The notes under the pieces were generated by a model. That model saw only the letters and a program-made list of their open reading frames with translations, searched no databases and was not told where the DNA came from. Position numbers and translations under genes: made by a program. A stretch of DNA of 64,000 nt from BOKV01 sp041739225 (GTDB lineage Bacteria; Pseudomonadota; Alphaproteobacteria; Rhizobiales; Rhizobiaceae). Where the stretch lies: the NCBI GenBank assembly GCA_041739225.1, contig JBGSOG010000078.1, positions 55,175-119,174 on the forward strand, written 5' to 3'. Shown one piece after another: positions 34,475 through 43,978 of the stretch (the first letter of the stretch is position 1; each line of letters opens with the position of its first letter).

Positions 34475-35836
34475 GTGAAATCGGTAGCGTTGTCGGAAAA
34501 GAAGTCGGGGATACCGGTGCATCTGTGCAAATCATCACCGGTTGCCGGGATGGTTGGAAAGCATGCAGCAGCTTTCGCCAAAGCCGCCGCATTTGATCCC
34601 GGGAAACCGGCGCTGTTGCTGGTACCCAACAACAATGGCGGCATTGAATGCGCCCTGTTCGGGGTCGGCAGCGACCTCACTCCCATGGATCCAGGTCGTC
34701 TGTCGCGCCTGTTGCCGACTGGCGACTGGCAATTGGAAGGGGACATTGCCAATCCGGCGCTTGCCGCACTTTCATTCCTGCTCGGGGCCTATTCGTTCAC
34801 CCGCTACCGCAAGCCCCGGGCAAATGCGCCAAGGCTGGTACTGCCTGCCGGAATCGACGCCAGTGCGCTGACGAGTACGGTGGAAGCCATCTTCAATGCC
34901 CGCGACCTGATCAACACGCCAACAAATGATCTGGGGCCTGCTGAACTTGAAGAGGCAATCCGCGCTGTCGCCAAGCGCTTCAAGGCAAAGGTCACGTCTG
35001 TCGTCGGCGATGATCTGCTGAAAAAGAATTTTCCCATGGTTCATGCTGTAGGGCGCGCCAGTGCCAGCGCGCCCCGCATTGTCGACCTTGTGTGGGGAAA
35101 CAAGAACCATCCGAAAGTGACACTGGTTGGCAAGGGGGTCTGCTTTGATTCGGGCGGTCTCAACATCAAACCCGGTGATTCCATGGGATTGATGAAAAAG
35201 GACATGGGCGGTGCAGCCGCGACGCTGGCGATAGCGCAAATGATCATGGCCGCCAATTTGCCGGTCCGGCTTCGGCTGATCGTGCCTGCTGTCGAGAACG
35301 CCATTTCCGGCAACGCATTTCGTCCGGGCGATGTGCTTGCCAGCCGCAAGGGCCTGAGCGTGGAAATCGGCAACACAGATGCTGAGGGGCGGCTGATTCT
35401 TGGCGACGCGCTTGCGTGGGCAGATGAGGAAGCGCCTGAACTGTTGATCAATATGGCGACATTGACCGGTGCAGCCCGTGTGGCGCTCGGGCCGGACCTG
35501 CCAGCGCTCTTCTGCGACGAGGAGGATCTGGCCGCCGACATCCTTGCAGCCGGAGCACGCGTTTGCGATCCGCTTTGGCGCCTGCCATTGTGGCCTGGGT
35601 ACCGCAAAGACCTTTCGTCCGAAGTTGCGGACTTGTCGCATATCTCGAAAGGACCGCTGGCAGGCTCGATCACTGCCGCACTGTTTTTGCAGCGGTTTGT
35701 CGAAAAGGCCAAGGCTTGGGCCCATGTGGATACTTATGCGTGGGTCAATGCCGAAAAACCCTGGGCACCGGTTGGCGGCGAAGCGCAGGCAGCAAGGGCG
35801 TTGTTCGAAATGATCTCAAAACGATATCCGGCCTGA
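34475..35836 (+). CDS. M17 family leucyl aminopeptidase
   Basis: About 453 residues of a cytosolic two-metal aminopeptidase. Catalytic-domain motifs: LVGKGVCFDSGGLNIKPGDSMGLMKKDMGGAA (metal Lys and Asp) and the signature NTDAEGRLILGDAL (about residues 300-313); MATLTGAARVALG follows. The N-terminal domain is shorter than in E. coli PepA, as in PepB-like forms. I placed the start at a GTG at 34475 because GGGAGG lies 7 bases before it; an in-frame ATG at 34427 would add 16 residues without a good ribosome site. Confidence 0.9.
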   Translation: MKSVALSEKKSGIPVHLCKSSPVAGMVGKHAAAFAKAAAFDPGKPALLLVPNNNGGIECALFGVGSDLTPMDPGRLSRLLPTGDWQLEGDIANPALAALSFLLGAYSFTRYRKPRANAPRLVLPAGIDASALTSTVEAIFNARDLINTPTNDLGPAELEEAIRAVAKRFKAKVTSVVGDDLLKKNFPMVHAVGRASASAPRIVDLVWGNKNHPKVTLVGKGVCFDSGGLNIKPGDSMGLMKKDMGGAAATLAIAQMIMAANLPVRLRLIVPAVENAISGNAFRPGDVLASRKGLSVEIGNTDAEGRLILGDALAWADEEAPELLINMATLTGAARVALGPDLPALFCDEEDLAADILAAGARVCDPLWRLPLWPGYRKDLSSEVADLSHISKGPLAGSITAALFLQRFVEKAKAWAHVDTYAWVNAEKPWAPVGGEAQAARALFEMISKRYPA

Positions 35837-35930
35837 CCCGGCCTGCCTTGCGCCTGCAACCATCCGCGGTTTAGAATGGAACGGGTACGAAACAACATAA
35901 ACGCAGGCAAAAACATGGTCGGGGCCGTTC

Positions 35931-36275
35931 ATGTCGATTGAAATGCGGCCAGAGCAGGCCTTGCGACTGTGGCATTCGACCGTCCTTGCCATGGTGCGCG
36001 ACGAAAAGCCCGATCTCACCATCCGGCAGTTCGCCATCCTGTTAACCGTTTATTTGGAGCCGCCGCCGCATACCGTGCGTGGGCTTGCAGCCAAGCTCGG
36101 CGTTACCAAGCCGGTGATCACCCGTGCTCTGGACACCATGGGGGCAATGCAGTTGCTCAAGCGCCGACGCGACGAGCGCGACCGGCGAAATGTAATTATC
36201 CAGCGCACACTCGAGGGCTCGCTGTTCCTCGAACATGTCGGCGATCTGGTACGAACTCAGGCCGGAGCGTTGTAA
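35931..36275 (+). CDS. MarR-like winged-helix regulator
   Basis: A 114-residue winged helix-turn-helix protein: LTIRQFAILLTVYLEPPPHTVRGLAAKLGVTKPVITRALDTMGAMQLLKRRRDERDRRNVIIQRT contains the recognition helix and the basic wing typical of the MarR family. It is shorter than usual at both ends (dimerisation helices reduced). Its stop codon shares a base with the NlpC/P60 start, so the two are co-expressed. Targets are unknown. Confidence 0.85.
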   Translation: MSIEMRPEQALRLWHSTVLAMVRDEKPDLTIRQFAILLTVYLEPPPHTVRGLAAKLGVTKPVITRALDTMGAMQLLKRRRDERDRRNVIIQRTLEGSLFLEHVGDLVRTQAGAL

Positions 36276-37126
36276 TGAATGCGATTGCGGTTCTTTCAGG
36301 GTTTGATCGCGACGACAGGCGGGTTGATCCCTCGCCCCACGATCCGATGGCCAGCGAGCCGGGCCATGTGGCTGCGGCGTTGGCGAACCTTCGGGCGAAG
36401 CCATCGGCAACCAGCGGCATTGACGCGCAATTGCTGTATGGCCAGCCTGTTCACATCCTTGCAAGGAAGAGGGGTTGGACCTTGCTTCAGTCGGTGGAAG
36501 ATCATTATGTGGGCTGGACGCAGGCCAGCGCAGTTGCAACCGGCCAGCTTGCCGCGACCCATGTCGTCTCTGCTCCGCGCACCTTTGTTTATCCAGGTCC
36601 CGAATTGCGGTTGCCGGCGAAGAACATTTTGTCGCTGGGTTCACGCGTCGCGATAACCGGTTTTGCCGAGACGCGTGGCACATCCTACGCACTGCAGGAA
36701 GGTGGCGGAGCCATTGTTGCCGGTCACCTGAAAAACATTGGCGTGCATGATGCCGACCCGGTCGAAGTGGCCGGGCGCTTTCTCGGGACACCGTTTTTGT
36801 GGGGTGGGAGCTCCGCCTTCGGCATTGATTGTTCCGGTCTTGTGCAGCTTGCCTGGAAAATGTGCGGCATCGCGCTGTTGCGCGATTCCGACATGCTGGC
36901 ACAAACCTTTGGCAAGCCGCTGCCAGGCGATACACCGCTGGATCTGCTTCAGCGCGGCGATCTGGTGTTCTGGAAAGGCCATGTGGCGATGGTGGCGGGC
37001 GGTGGCGACATCATCCACGCCAGCGGTCATGCCATGCTGGTCGTGCGTGAAAATCTGGTTGAAGCAGTGGAGCGGATCGCCCGGCTTTACGGGCGGCCAA
37101 CGGGCTTTCGCCGACTCGAGCGTTAA
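36275..37126 (+). CDS. NlpC/P60 family peptidase with N-terminal SH3-like domains
   Basis: A 283-residue C40 cysteine peptidase, probably cutting peptidoglycan stem peptides. Two bacterial SH3-like segments come first (ANLRAKPSATSGIDAQLLYGQPVHILARKRGWTLLQSVEDHYVGWTQ and a second around 105-150 in part). The catalytic domain follows: LWGGSSAFGIDCSGLVQLAWK (Cys near 194), GDLVFWKGHVAMVAGGG (His near 240) and IIHASGHAM. There is no signal peptide, which is common for this alphaproteobacterial group. Translationally coupled to the MarR-like gene. Confidence 0.9.
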   Translation: MNAIAVLSGFDRDDRRVDPSPHDPMASEPGHVAAALANLRAKPSATSGIDAQLLYGQPVHILARKRGWTLLQSVEDHYVGWTQASAVATGQLAATHVVSAPRTFVYPGPELRLPAKNILSLGSRVAITGFAETRGTSYALQEGGGAIVAGHLKNIGVHDADPVEVAGRFLGTPFLWGGSSAFGIDCSGLVQLAWKMCGIALLRDSDMLAQTFGKPLPGDTPLDLLQRGDLVFWKGHVAMVAGGGDIIHASGHAMLVVRENLVEAVERIARLYGRPTGFRRLER

Positions 37127-38079
37127 TAACCCGCGTCGCGGTCAACCAGGTTCGTAAGCGGCAAACCGGCATCGTATTCATCCATTTGCCGCACCATGAT
37201 CGGCGCCAGCCTGGCTGGGTCGGAAGTGGCCGCTGCATGCGGGGTCACGGTGACGCGCGGGTGGGTCCACAATGAGCTGTCGCGCGGCAGCGGTTCTGTC
37301 TCGAAAACATCAAGGCTTGCCGCCATCAACGTGCCGGAATTGAGCGCTGCCAGGATATCCGCTTCATTCTGGAGCTGGCCGCGTCCGGCATTGACCAGCA
37401 CCGGGCCACCAATGGGAGTGGATTTTTTGAGATTGCCCAACAGTTTGGCGTTGATGATGCCGTGCGTTGCCGGCGTCAGCGGCAACAGCACGACAAGGAT
37501 GTCGCTGACCCCGACAAACACCGGCAGCTGCTCCTCGCCATGATAACTGGCGATGCCATCGACATGCTTCTCGTTGCGACTCCAGCCAATAACGTTGAAC
37601 CCGAGTGCCGCCAGCTTGCGGCCTGCGTCGGTGCCGAGCACGCCAAGTCCCATGATGCCGACAGTCAGGTCGCAGGCGGCTGGTTGGAAAGGCTCGCGCC
37701 AGATTTTCTTTTGCTGCTGCTCGCGGTAAATGCGGCCCTGCCGCATGTGGTCCAATACCTGCCAAACCACATACTCGCTCATGCGCATGGTCAGATCATC
37801 GGCCACGACGCGCACAATCGGTACATCCGGAACGCTGGCGTCCTTGAAAATGTGGTCGACGCCAGCGCCAATCGAGAAAATGGCACGCAGGTTCGGCAGC
37901 GATGAAAGCACGCCGGGACGCTGCTTCCAGACCACGGCAAACCGGATCGATGGGTCCATCGGGCCATCAGGCTCAGTGACGGTTTTCCTGTTGGTCAGGC
38001 TGTCGAACTGCCGCAACCATACGGTGGGCTCCCAGCCGGTCACGGATACCAATATCTTGTTGTTCGGGTCTTTCGTCAT
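37123..38079 (-). CDS. glyoxylate/hydroxypyruvate reductase-like D-2-hydroxyacid dehydrogenase
   Basis: A 318-residue D-isomer 2-hydroxyacid dehydrogenase of the GhrA type. NAD(P)-binding motif VGIMGLGVLGTDAGRKLAALGF near residue 139; catalytic arginine in VLVNAGRGQLQNEADIL near 228; glutamate in LDVFETEPLPRDSSLWTHPRV near 257; catalytic His in TPHAAATS. It would reduce glyoxylate or hydroxypyruvate; exact substrate inferred from the subfamily. Its start overlaps the end of yejF, placing it last in the importer operon. Confidence 0.88.
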   Translation of the reverse strand: MTKDPNNKILVSVTGWEPTVWLRQFDSLTNRKTVTEPDGPMDPSIRFAVVWKQRPGVLSSLPNLRAIFSIGAGVDHIFKDASVPDVPIVRVVADDLTMRMSEYVVWQVLDHMRQGRIYREQQQKKIWREPFQPAACDLTVGIMGLGVLGTDAGRKLAALGFNVIGWSRNEKHVDGIASYHGEEQLPVFVGVSDILVVLLPLTPATHGIINAKLLGNLKKSTPIGGPVLVNAGRGQLQNEADILAALNSGTLMAASLDVFETEPLPRDSSLWTHPRVTVTPHAAATSDPARLAPIMVRQMDEYDAGLPLTNLVDRDAGY

Positions 38080-39704
38080 TGGCTCACTACCCCGGTTGCC
38101 GCTGTTTCATGTTTGAAGGCAGCTGCCATCAGCGCTTTTGTGTAATCTGTTTGCGGATCGTCAAAAATCTGCCCTGACGATCCATGTTCGACCACCACGC
38201 CGTTGCGCATGACCACCACTTCATTGGCCAGCGCCCGCACCACCCGCAGATCATGGCTGATGAACAAATAGGCCAGTTGGTGCCGTTCCTGAAGGTCACG
38301 CAGCAGATCGACAACTTGTGCCTGCACGCTCATGTCGAGCGCAGAAGTGGGCTCGTCCAGCATGATGAATTTTGGTTTGAGCACAATCGCCCTGGCAATC
38401 GCGATGCGTTGACGCTGCCCGCCGGAAAACTCGTGCGGATAGCGATGGCGGGTTTCCGGATCAAGCCCGACTTCATTGAGGGCGTCGCAAACGCGCGCAT
38501 CGCGCTCCTGCGCTGAAAGACCGGCCTCATGTACCCACAGCCCCTCAGCTATGATTTCGCCAACCGACATTCGCGGGCTCAGCGACCCGAACGGGTCCTG
38601 GAACACCACTTGCATTTCGCGGCGCAGTGGCCGCATCGCGCTGCGGTTAAACGATGAGATGTCTTTCCCGGCAAAAGTGATATCGCCCTGGGATGAAATC
38701 AGCCGTGTCAGGGCAAGGCCGAGCGTTGTCTTGCCCGATCCCGATTCCCCGACAATTCCCAGCGTCTGGCCTTGCCGGATGGTGACATCAATGCCATCGA
38801 CGGCCTTCACATGGCTGACGGTCCTGCGCATCAAGCCGCGTTTGACCGGGAACCAGACCTTGATGTCATTGCCCTGCATGACCACCGTGGCAGATGGATC
38901 GCTCTTGGGCGGTTGTCCCTTGGGCTCTGCTGCCAGCAAACGCTGGGTGTATTCGTGCTGCGGGTCGTCAAACACCGCGCCCGTTTTGCCTTCTTCGACA
39001 ATCCTGCCGCCCTGCATCACGCACACCCGGTCCGAAATCTTGCGCACGATCCCAAGGTCATGGGTGATGAACAGCATCGCCATGCCGCGTTCACGCTGCA
39101 ATTTTTCCAGCAGTTCAAGGATTTGCGCCTGCACGGTCACGTCAAGCGCAGTCGTCGGCTCGTCGGCAATCAGCAGTTCAGGGTCATTTGCCAGCGACAT
39201 GGCGATCATCACGCGCTGCCTTTGCCCGCCGGAAAGCTGGTGCGGATATGCGCCCAGCCTGCTTTCCGCATCTCGAATGCCGACTTGTGCCAGCAATTCC
39301 AGCACTCGCTGGCGCTGTGCGCTTCCGGTCAGGCCACGGTGCAATTCGAGGATCTCGCCAATCTGCCGCTCAATGTGGTGCAGCGGATTGAGCGATGTCA
39401 TGGGTTCCTGGAAAATCATCGTGATGTCGTTGCCGCGAACCTGCCGAAGATCGCGCTCGTCACGGTCCAGCAGGTTCTGGCCCTTGAACAGGATGGAGCC
39501 GGAAGGGTGCGAGGCTGGCGGGTAAGACAAGAGCTTGAGGATCGACAGGGCCGAGACCGATTTGCCCGAACCCGATTCACCCACCAGCGCCAGCGTTTCG
39601 CCCTTGGCAATGTCGAACGACACCCGGTCAACGGCAGTCGTGGTTTTGCCGCCCTGTGTGAAGGCCACCGACAATTCGCGAACGGAGAGGAGCGGTGTTG
39701 TCAT
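38076..39704 (-). CDS. yejF: peptide ABC importer ATP-binding protein, YejF type
   Basis: A 542-residue protein with two fused OppD/OppF-like ATPase domains. Domain 1: GESGSGKSVSAL, LSGGQRQRVMIAMSLA, LLIADEPTTALDV. Domain 2: GESGSGKTTLGLALTRL, FSGGQRQRIAIARAIVL, FIMLDEPTSALDM. Each domain is followed by the OppD-type C-terminal extension. YejABEF homologues import peptides, including microcin C in E. coli. I used the ATG at 39704 (MTTPLLSV) just after the yejE stop. Confidence 0.92.
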   Translation of the reverse strand: MTTPLLSVRELSVAFTQGGKTTTAVDRVSFDIAKGETLALVGESGSGKSVSALSILKLLSYPPASHPSGSILFKGQNLLDRDERDLRQVRGNDITMIFQEPMTSLNPLHHIERQIGEILELHRGLTGSAQRQRVLELLAQVGIRDAESRLGAYPHQLSGGQRQRVMIAMSLANDPELLIADEPTTALDVTVQAQILELLEKLQRERGMAMLFITHDLGIVRKISDRVCVMQGGRIVEEGKTGAVFDDPQHEYTQRLLAAEPKGQPPKSDPSATVVMQGNDIKVWFPVKRGLMRRTVSHVKAVDGIDVTIRQGQTLGIVGESGSGKTTLGLALTRLISSQGDITFAGKDISSFNRSAMRPLRREMQVVFQDPFGSLSPRMSVGEIIAEGLWVHEAGLSAQERDARVCDALNEVGLDPETRHRYPHEFSGGQRQRIAIARAIVLKPKFIMLDEPTSALDMSVQAQVVDLLRDLQERHQLAYLFISHDLRVVRALANEVVVMRNGVVVEHGSSGQIFDDPQTDYTKALMAAAFKHETAATGVVSQ

Positions 39705-39711
39705 TTGACGA

Positions 39712-40851
39712 TCATTTGAATGTTTTGCGAGGGTCGAAGGCATCTCGGGTTGCTTCGCCGACAAAAATCAGCAGCGACAGCATGAGCGAGATCACGAAAA
39801 AGCCGGACAGTCCAAGCCATGGTGCCTGAAGGTTGTTGCGCCCCTGGCTCATCAATTCGCCCAGCGAAGCGGAGCCGGGCGGCAAGCCGAGGCCGAGGAA
39901 GTCCAGCGAGGTCAGCGTCGAGATCGACCCGTTGAGAATGAACGGCAGGAATGTCAGGGTTGCCACCATCGCATTTGGCAGCAAATGACGGAACATGATG
40001 GCCCCGTCGCCGACACCCAGCGCCCTTGCCGCATTCACATACTCGAAATTGCGCGCACGCAAGAACTCGGCGCGGACCACGCCGACAAACGCAGTCCACT
40101 GAAACAGCAGCATGATGAACAGCAATACCCAGAACCCCGGCGGCAAGACGGCTGCCATGATCAACAGGATGTAAAGCACCGGCATCGACGACCAGATTTC
40201 GATGAACCGCTGAAAGACAAGATCAACCCACCCGCCGAAATAGCCCTGCACCGCCCCGGCGGTCACGCCGATGACGGCGGAGGCGGCGGTCAACACCAGA
40301 CCGAACAACACCGAAACCCGGAACCCGTAGATCACCCTGGCCATGACGTCGCGTGCCTGGTCATCGGTGCCCAGCCAGTTCCAGTTGCCAATGTTGCAGG
40401 AAGGGTCTGCAATGCCCAAAGGGTAGTTGCTGCACCTCTTGTCGGCACTGAGCAGCCACGAAGGTCTTGCCGGAGCGGGCTCGGGAATCTGCGCATTCAC
40501 CGTGCGGTAGGAATCGCGGAGGGGTGGCCACAATGCCCAGCCGTGCTTCGTTATCGCCTGCTCGATTTCAACAATCTTGTAGTCGGTGACCGGCAAAAAC
40601 CCTTCCTCGCCAAGGAAAGTCTCTTCGGGATAGTTTTTCAGAACCGGAAAATACGTCTCGCCTTTGAACTGCAGGATGATCGGCCGGTCATTGGCCAAAA
40701 ATTCTGAAAACAACGACAACCCGAACAGCACCAGAAAAATCCACAGCGACCAGTAGCCGCGCCGGTTTGCCTTGAAATTGGCCAGTCGCCTCTGGTTGAG
40801 CGGGGTCAGTTCGAAGCGTTTGCGCTGCGGGGAGATGGATGAACTGCTCAT
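39712..40851 (-). CDS. yejE: peptide ABC importer permease, YejE type
   Basis: A 379-residue DppC-like permease. The N-terminal part has one helix and a long periplasmic segment characteristic of YejE (about 60-150). The C-terminal part has five helices with the coupling loop EFLRARNFEYVNAARALGVGDGAIMFRHLLPNA (EAA motif). LDFLGLGLPPGSASLGELMSQGRNNLQAPWL is a typical end of this family. Its ATG overlaps the yejB stop by 4 bases. Confidence 0.93.
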   Translation of the reverse strand: MSSSSISPQRKRFELTPLNQRRLANFKANRRGYWSLWIFLVLFGLSLFSEFLANDRPIILQFKGETYFPVLKNYPEETFLGEEGFLPVTDYKIVEIEQAITKHGWALWPPLRDSYRTVNAQIPEPAPARPSWLLSADKRCSNYPLGIADPSCNIGNWNWLGTDDQARDVMARVIYGFRVSVLFGLVLTAASAVIGVTAGAVQGYFGGWVDLVFQRFIEIWSSMPVLYILLIMAAVLPPGFWVLLFIMLLFQWTAFVGVVRAEFLRARNFEYVNAARALGVGDGAIMFRHLLPNAMVATLTFLPFILNGSISTLTSLDFLGLGLPPGSASLGELMSQGRNNLQAPWLGLSGFFVISLMLSLLIFVGEATRDAFDPRKTFK

Positions 40852-42056
40852 GTCTGTCTCGATTCAAAATCGATGCGTGGGTCGATCCACGTGTAGACAA
40901 GGTCCGACAGCAGTCCGACGAGCAGCCCCATCAGTGAAAAAATGTAGAGGGTGGCAAATACCACCGGATAGTCGCGTTCGATCACCGAGCGGTAGCCAAG
41001 CAGACCCAGCCCGTCGAGCGAGAAGATCGTCTCGATCAGCAACGAGCCAGTGAAAAAAGCCGAGATGAACGCGCCGGGAAAACCTGCAATGACGATCAGC
41101 ATCGCGTTGCGAAACACGTGGCCATACAGCACCTGCCTTTCCGTCAGCCCCTTTGCCCGCGCGGTGATCACGTATTGCTTGCGGATTTCATCGAGGAAGG
41201 AATTCTTGGTCAGCAAGGCCGTAGTGGCAAACGATGAAAGCACAAGCGCGGTCAGGGGCAGTGCAAGATGCCAGAAATAGTCTGGTACAATCACGCTGCC
41301 GCAATGTGCCGGGTCAAAACCGCCATTGGCGCTGAACGGAAGCAGGTATTCCCAGAATTTGAAGGTGAACTGCTCCGGGAAACCGGCCCAGAACACAGGG
41401 GCGCAAGTTGAGGCATCCAGCCCGTCGCTGAGCAGGCCGCGCAAGGGAAACCAGTCGAAATACGAGCCGCCGGCAAACAGCACCATCAGCAGAATGGCAA
41501 TCAGGAAGCCGGGAATCGCGTAAGCGACGATGATGACCGCACTGGTCCACACATCAAAGGTCGAGCCGTCATTGACCGCCTTGCGAATGCCCAGCGGAAT
41601 GGAAATTCCGTATGAAATCAGCGTAATCCACAAGCCGAGCGAAATCGAAACCGGCATCTTGTCGAGGATGAGATCGATCACCGAAATCTTGCGGAAATAG
41701 CTCTCGCCAAAATCGAATGTCAGATAGTTCCAGATCATCTGGCCAAAGCGTTCCAGCGGCGGCTTGTCGAAACCGAACTGCTTCTCCAGCTTCTCGATGA
41801 ATTGCGGATCCAGCCCTTGTGCGCCACGATACTTGCTGGGCGAATCATTGACGCTGTCTATCCGGTTGGACCCACCCAGATCCGACCCTGCCCCCGAAAT
41901 GCGGTCAGTCGCCGATCCGCCCTGGCCATTGAGTTGGGCCACGACCTGCTCGATCGGGCCACCAGGCGCAAACTGGATGACGGCAAAGGAAATCGCCATG
42001 ATCCCGAGCATGGTCGGGATGATCAGCAGGAGCCGTCGAAGAATATAGGCTCCCAT
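40848..42056 (-). CDS. yejB: peptide ABC importer permease, YejB type
   Basis: A 402-residue DppB-like permease: MGAYILRRLLLIIPTMLGIMAISFAVIQFAPGGP opens it as in E. coli YejB, with a long periplasmic loop (about 40-130) rich in Gly/Ser, then six helices and the EAA loop IRKQYVITARAKGLTERQVLYGHVFRNAML. The periplasmic loop is somewhat longer than usual for YejB (about 364 residues in E. coli). It overlaps yejE. Confidence 0.93.
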   Translation of the reverse strand: MGAYILRRLLLIIPTMLGIMAISFAVIQFAPGGPIEQVVAQLNGQGGSATDRISGAGSDLGGSNRIDSVNDSPSKYRGAQGLDPQFIEKLEKQFGFDKPPLERFGQMIWNYLTFDFGESYFRKISVIDLILDKMPVSISLGLWITLISYGISIPLGIRKAVNDGSTFDVWTSAVIIVAYAIPGFLIAILLMVLFAGGSYFDWFPLRGLLSDGLDASTCAPVFWAGFPEQFTFKFWEYLLPFSANGGFDPAHCGSVIVPDYFWHLALPLTALVLSSFATTALLTKNSFLDEIRKQYVITARAKGLTERQVLYGHVFRNAMLIVIAGFPGAFISAFFTGSLLIETIFSLDGLGLLGYRSVIERDYPVVFATLYIFSLMGLLVGLLSDLVYTWIDPRIDFESRQT

Positions 42057-42106
42057 CTATCGCACTCTCGTTTCCGTGGAATTTTGCACCAGATCCGCAG
42101 TCCGCA

Positions 42107-43978
42107 TCAATTGTCTGCCGAGGGTGTTTTCTTGGCCGGATCGCGCCACCACAACCGCTCCACCGGGAAGGCATATTCAGGCTTTGGCTCATTCCAGCCG
42201 AAGACATCCCAGCAGGCGACCCGGTGATTCGCCGAATGCCAATTTGGAATCCAATAATGCGTGGCGCGCAAGGCCCGGTCCAGCGCACGCATTGCCGTCA
42301 CCAGTTCATCCCGGCTTTGTGCCGCGCTTGCCGCTTCAACCAGGGCATCAATGCCGGGCTCTTTGGTGCCGGGATGGTTTTCCGTGCCGTCGCTGTCTGC
42401 GGTCGATGAGTGGAAATAGCGCCGCAAAGTCTCACCGGCCGGATTTGCCGCCAACGAGTAAGCGACCATGATCATCTCGAAATCACGCTTTTCGAGGCGA
42501 CTCTGGTATTGTGCCGGGTCGATCTGCCGCGTCGAAATCTCGATTCCCATGCTGCGCAGGTTCTGGGTGTAGGGTGCCAGAATGCGCTCGAATGCCTGCT
42601 CGTCGATCAGCATTTCGATCGACAACTGCCTGCCTTGCGGGTCAACCAGCTTTCCGTCCTGCTTTTTCCAGCCGGCTTCGGCAAAAAGCCGGTCGGCTTT
42701 GCGGAAAATGCTGCGGTCCTTGCCGCTGGCGTCCGTCTTGTTCTGCAGGAATGGCTCCCCGAAGACACTGTCCGGAAGTTGCCCCCGCAGTGGTTCAAGC
42801 AGTTTCAGTTCAGCCGCATCGGGTTTGCCTTCGGCCACAAAAGGCGACTGCGCGAACAAGGATTGCGATCGTTGATAGGCACCGTAAAAAAGGTTCTTGT
42901 TGGTCCATTCAAAATCGAAAAGCGTGGCAATTGCCTGCCGAGTAGCGGGGTGGGAAAATTTTTCCAGCCGCGCATTCAGCGCAAAGGCCTGCATCGAAGG
43001 GCGCAATTCATCGTCAAACTCCAGCTTGCGAACCCTGCCGTCCTTCACTGCCGGAAAATTGTATTCCGTGGCCCATGATTTGGAAGTGAATTCCTGCCGC
43101 CAAAGGATCTCGCCCTTTTTGAACGCTTCAAAAGCGGCCTGCCTTTCCTGGTAGAAGTCGATGCGCAGGAAGTCGAAATGGTCAAGCCCGCGCATGACAG
43201 GCAAGTCGCGACCCCAATACTCCTCGAACCGCTCATACTCGATGAACTGCCCGACTGAACTGCGCCGGACCTTGTAACGACCCGAGGAGAGTGGCGGTTC
43301 TATCACCGCCTCATCAAACTTCACCGAGCCATAATAGGCTTTGGAAAGAACCGGTGCGGATGCGGCGATTGACAGGATCGCCCGCGCCGACTGCTTGCCA
43401 TTGAAACGAAGATCAACCGTGAGTGCATCGACCGCTTCGGCAATCTCCAGGTTGGCAAGGTCAAGCGCCAGTTGCGGATGGCCAAACTCTTTCAGCGTCA
43501 GCAAGGAGAACACCACATCTTCCGCCGTGACCGGTGTTGCGTCATGGAAAAGTGCTTCAGCCCGCAGTTTGAAGCGGAATGCATTGCGGTCGGCTGAAAC
43601 GGTCACATTTTCTGCAAGCAAGCCGTAAATGGCGTCCGGCTCGTCATAGGCTTCGGTCATCAGCGTATCGAAACAATATTCCATTCGCGGCGGCGCTTCG
43701 CCAGCGAGCACAAAGGTGTTGAGTGTGTTGAAGGTGTTTGGATTCTGGTTGAAGGCCCAGTTGGGCGGGCTGAAAGCAAACGCGCCCCCTTTTGGCGCAT
43801 CCCGATACGCGTAATCGAAATGGGTGAACCCGGCGGGATATTTCAGTTCGCCAAACGCCGACAAACCGTGCAACGGCTGTCCAACCGGATTGGCTGCCAA
43901 GGATAAATAGGGTCGAAATGGCAGGGCTGCCGCCAGCGCACCATGCAAAAACCGGCGACGGGAAAAACGAAAACCCAT
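42107..43978 (-). CDS. yejA: YejA-like extracellular solute-binding protein (second copy, Tat-type signal)
   Basis: A 623-residue SBP family 5 protein. The N-terminus SRRRFLHGALAAALP carries a twin-arginine motif, suggesting Tat export. Family features are FGELKYPAGFTHFDYAYRDAPKGGAFAFS, AEALFHDATPVTAEDVVFSLLTLKE, DLDFD-like aromatic segments and ALDRALRATHYWIPNWH near the end, as in YejA. The ATG at 43978 overlaps the upstream SBP stop (TGATG), so both are made from one message. It is a divergent paralogue of the neighbour. Confidence 0.9.
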   Translation of the reverse strand: MGFRFSRRRFLHGALAAALPFRPYLSLAANPVGQPLHGLSAFGELKYPAGFTHFDYAYRDAPKGGAFAFSPPNWAFNQNPNTFNTLNTFVLAGEAPPRMEYCFDTLMTEAYDEPDAIYGLLAENVTVSADRNAFRFKLRAEALFHDATPVTAEDVVFSLLTLKEFGHPQLALDLANLEIAEAVDALTVDLRFNGKQSARAILSIAASAPVLSKAYYGSVKFDEAVIEPPLSSGRYKVRRSSVGQFIEYERFEEYWGRDLPVMRGLDHFDFLRIDFYQERQAAFEAFKKGEILWRQEFTSKSWATEYNFPAVKDGRVRKLEFDDELRPSMQAFALNARLEKFSHPATRQAIATLFDFEWTNKNLFYGAYQRSQSLFAQSPFVAEGKPDAAELKLLEPLRGQLPDSVFGEPFLQNKTDASGKDRSIFRKADRLFAEAGWKKQDGKLVDPQGRQLSIEMLIDEQAFERILAPYTQNLRSMGIEISTRQIDPAQYQSRLEKRDFEMIMVAYSLAANPAGETLRRYFHSSTADSDGTENHPGTKEPGIDALVEAASAAQSRDELVTAMRALDRALRATHYWIPNWHSANHRVACWDVFGWNEPKPEYAFPVERLWWRDPAKKTPSADN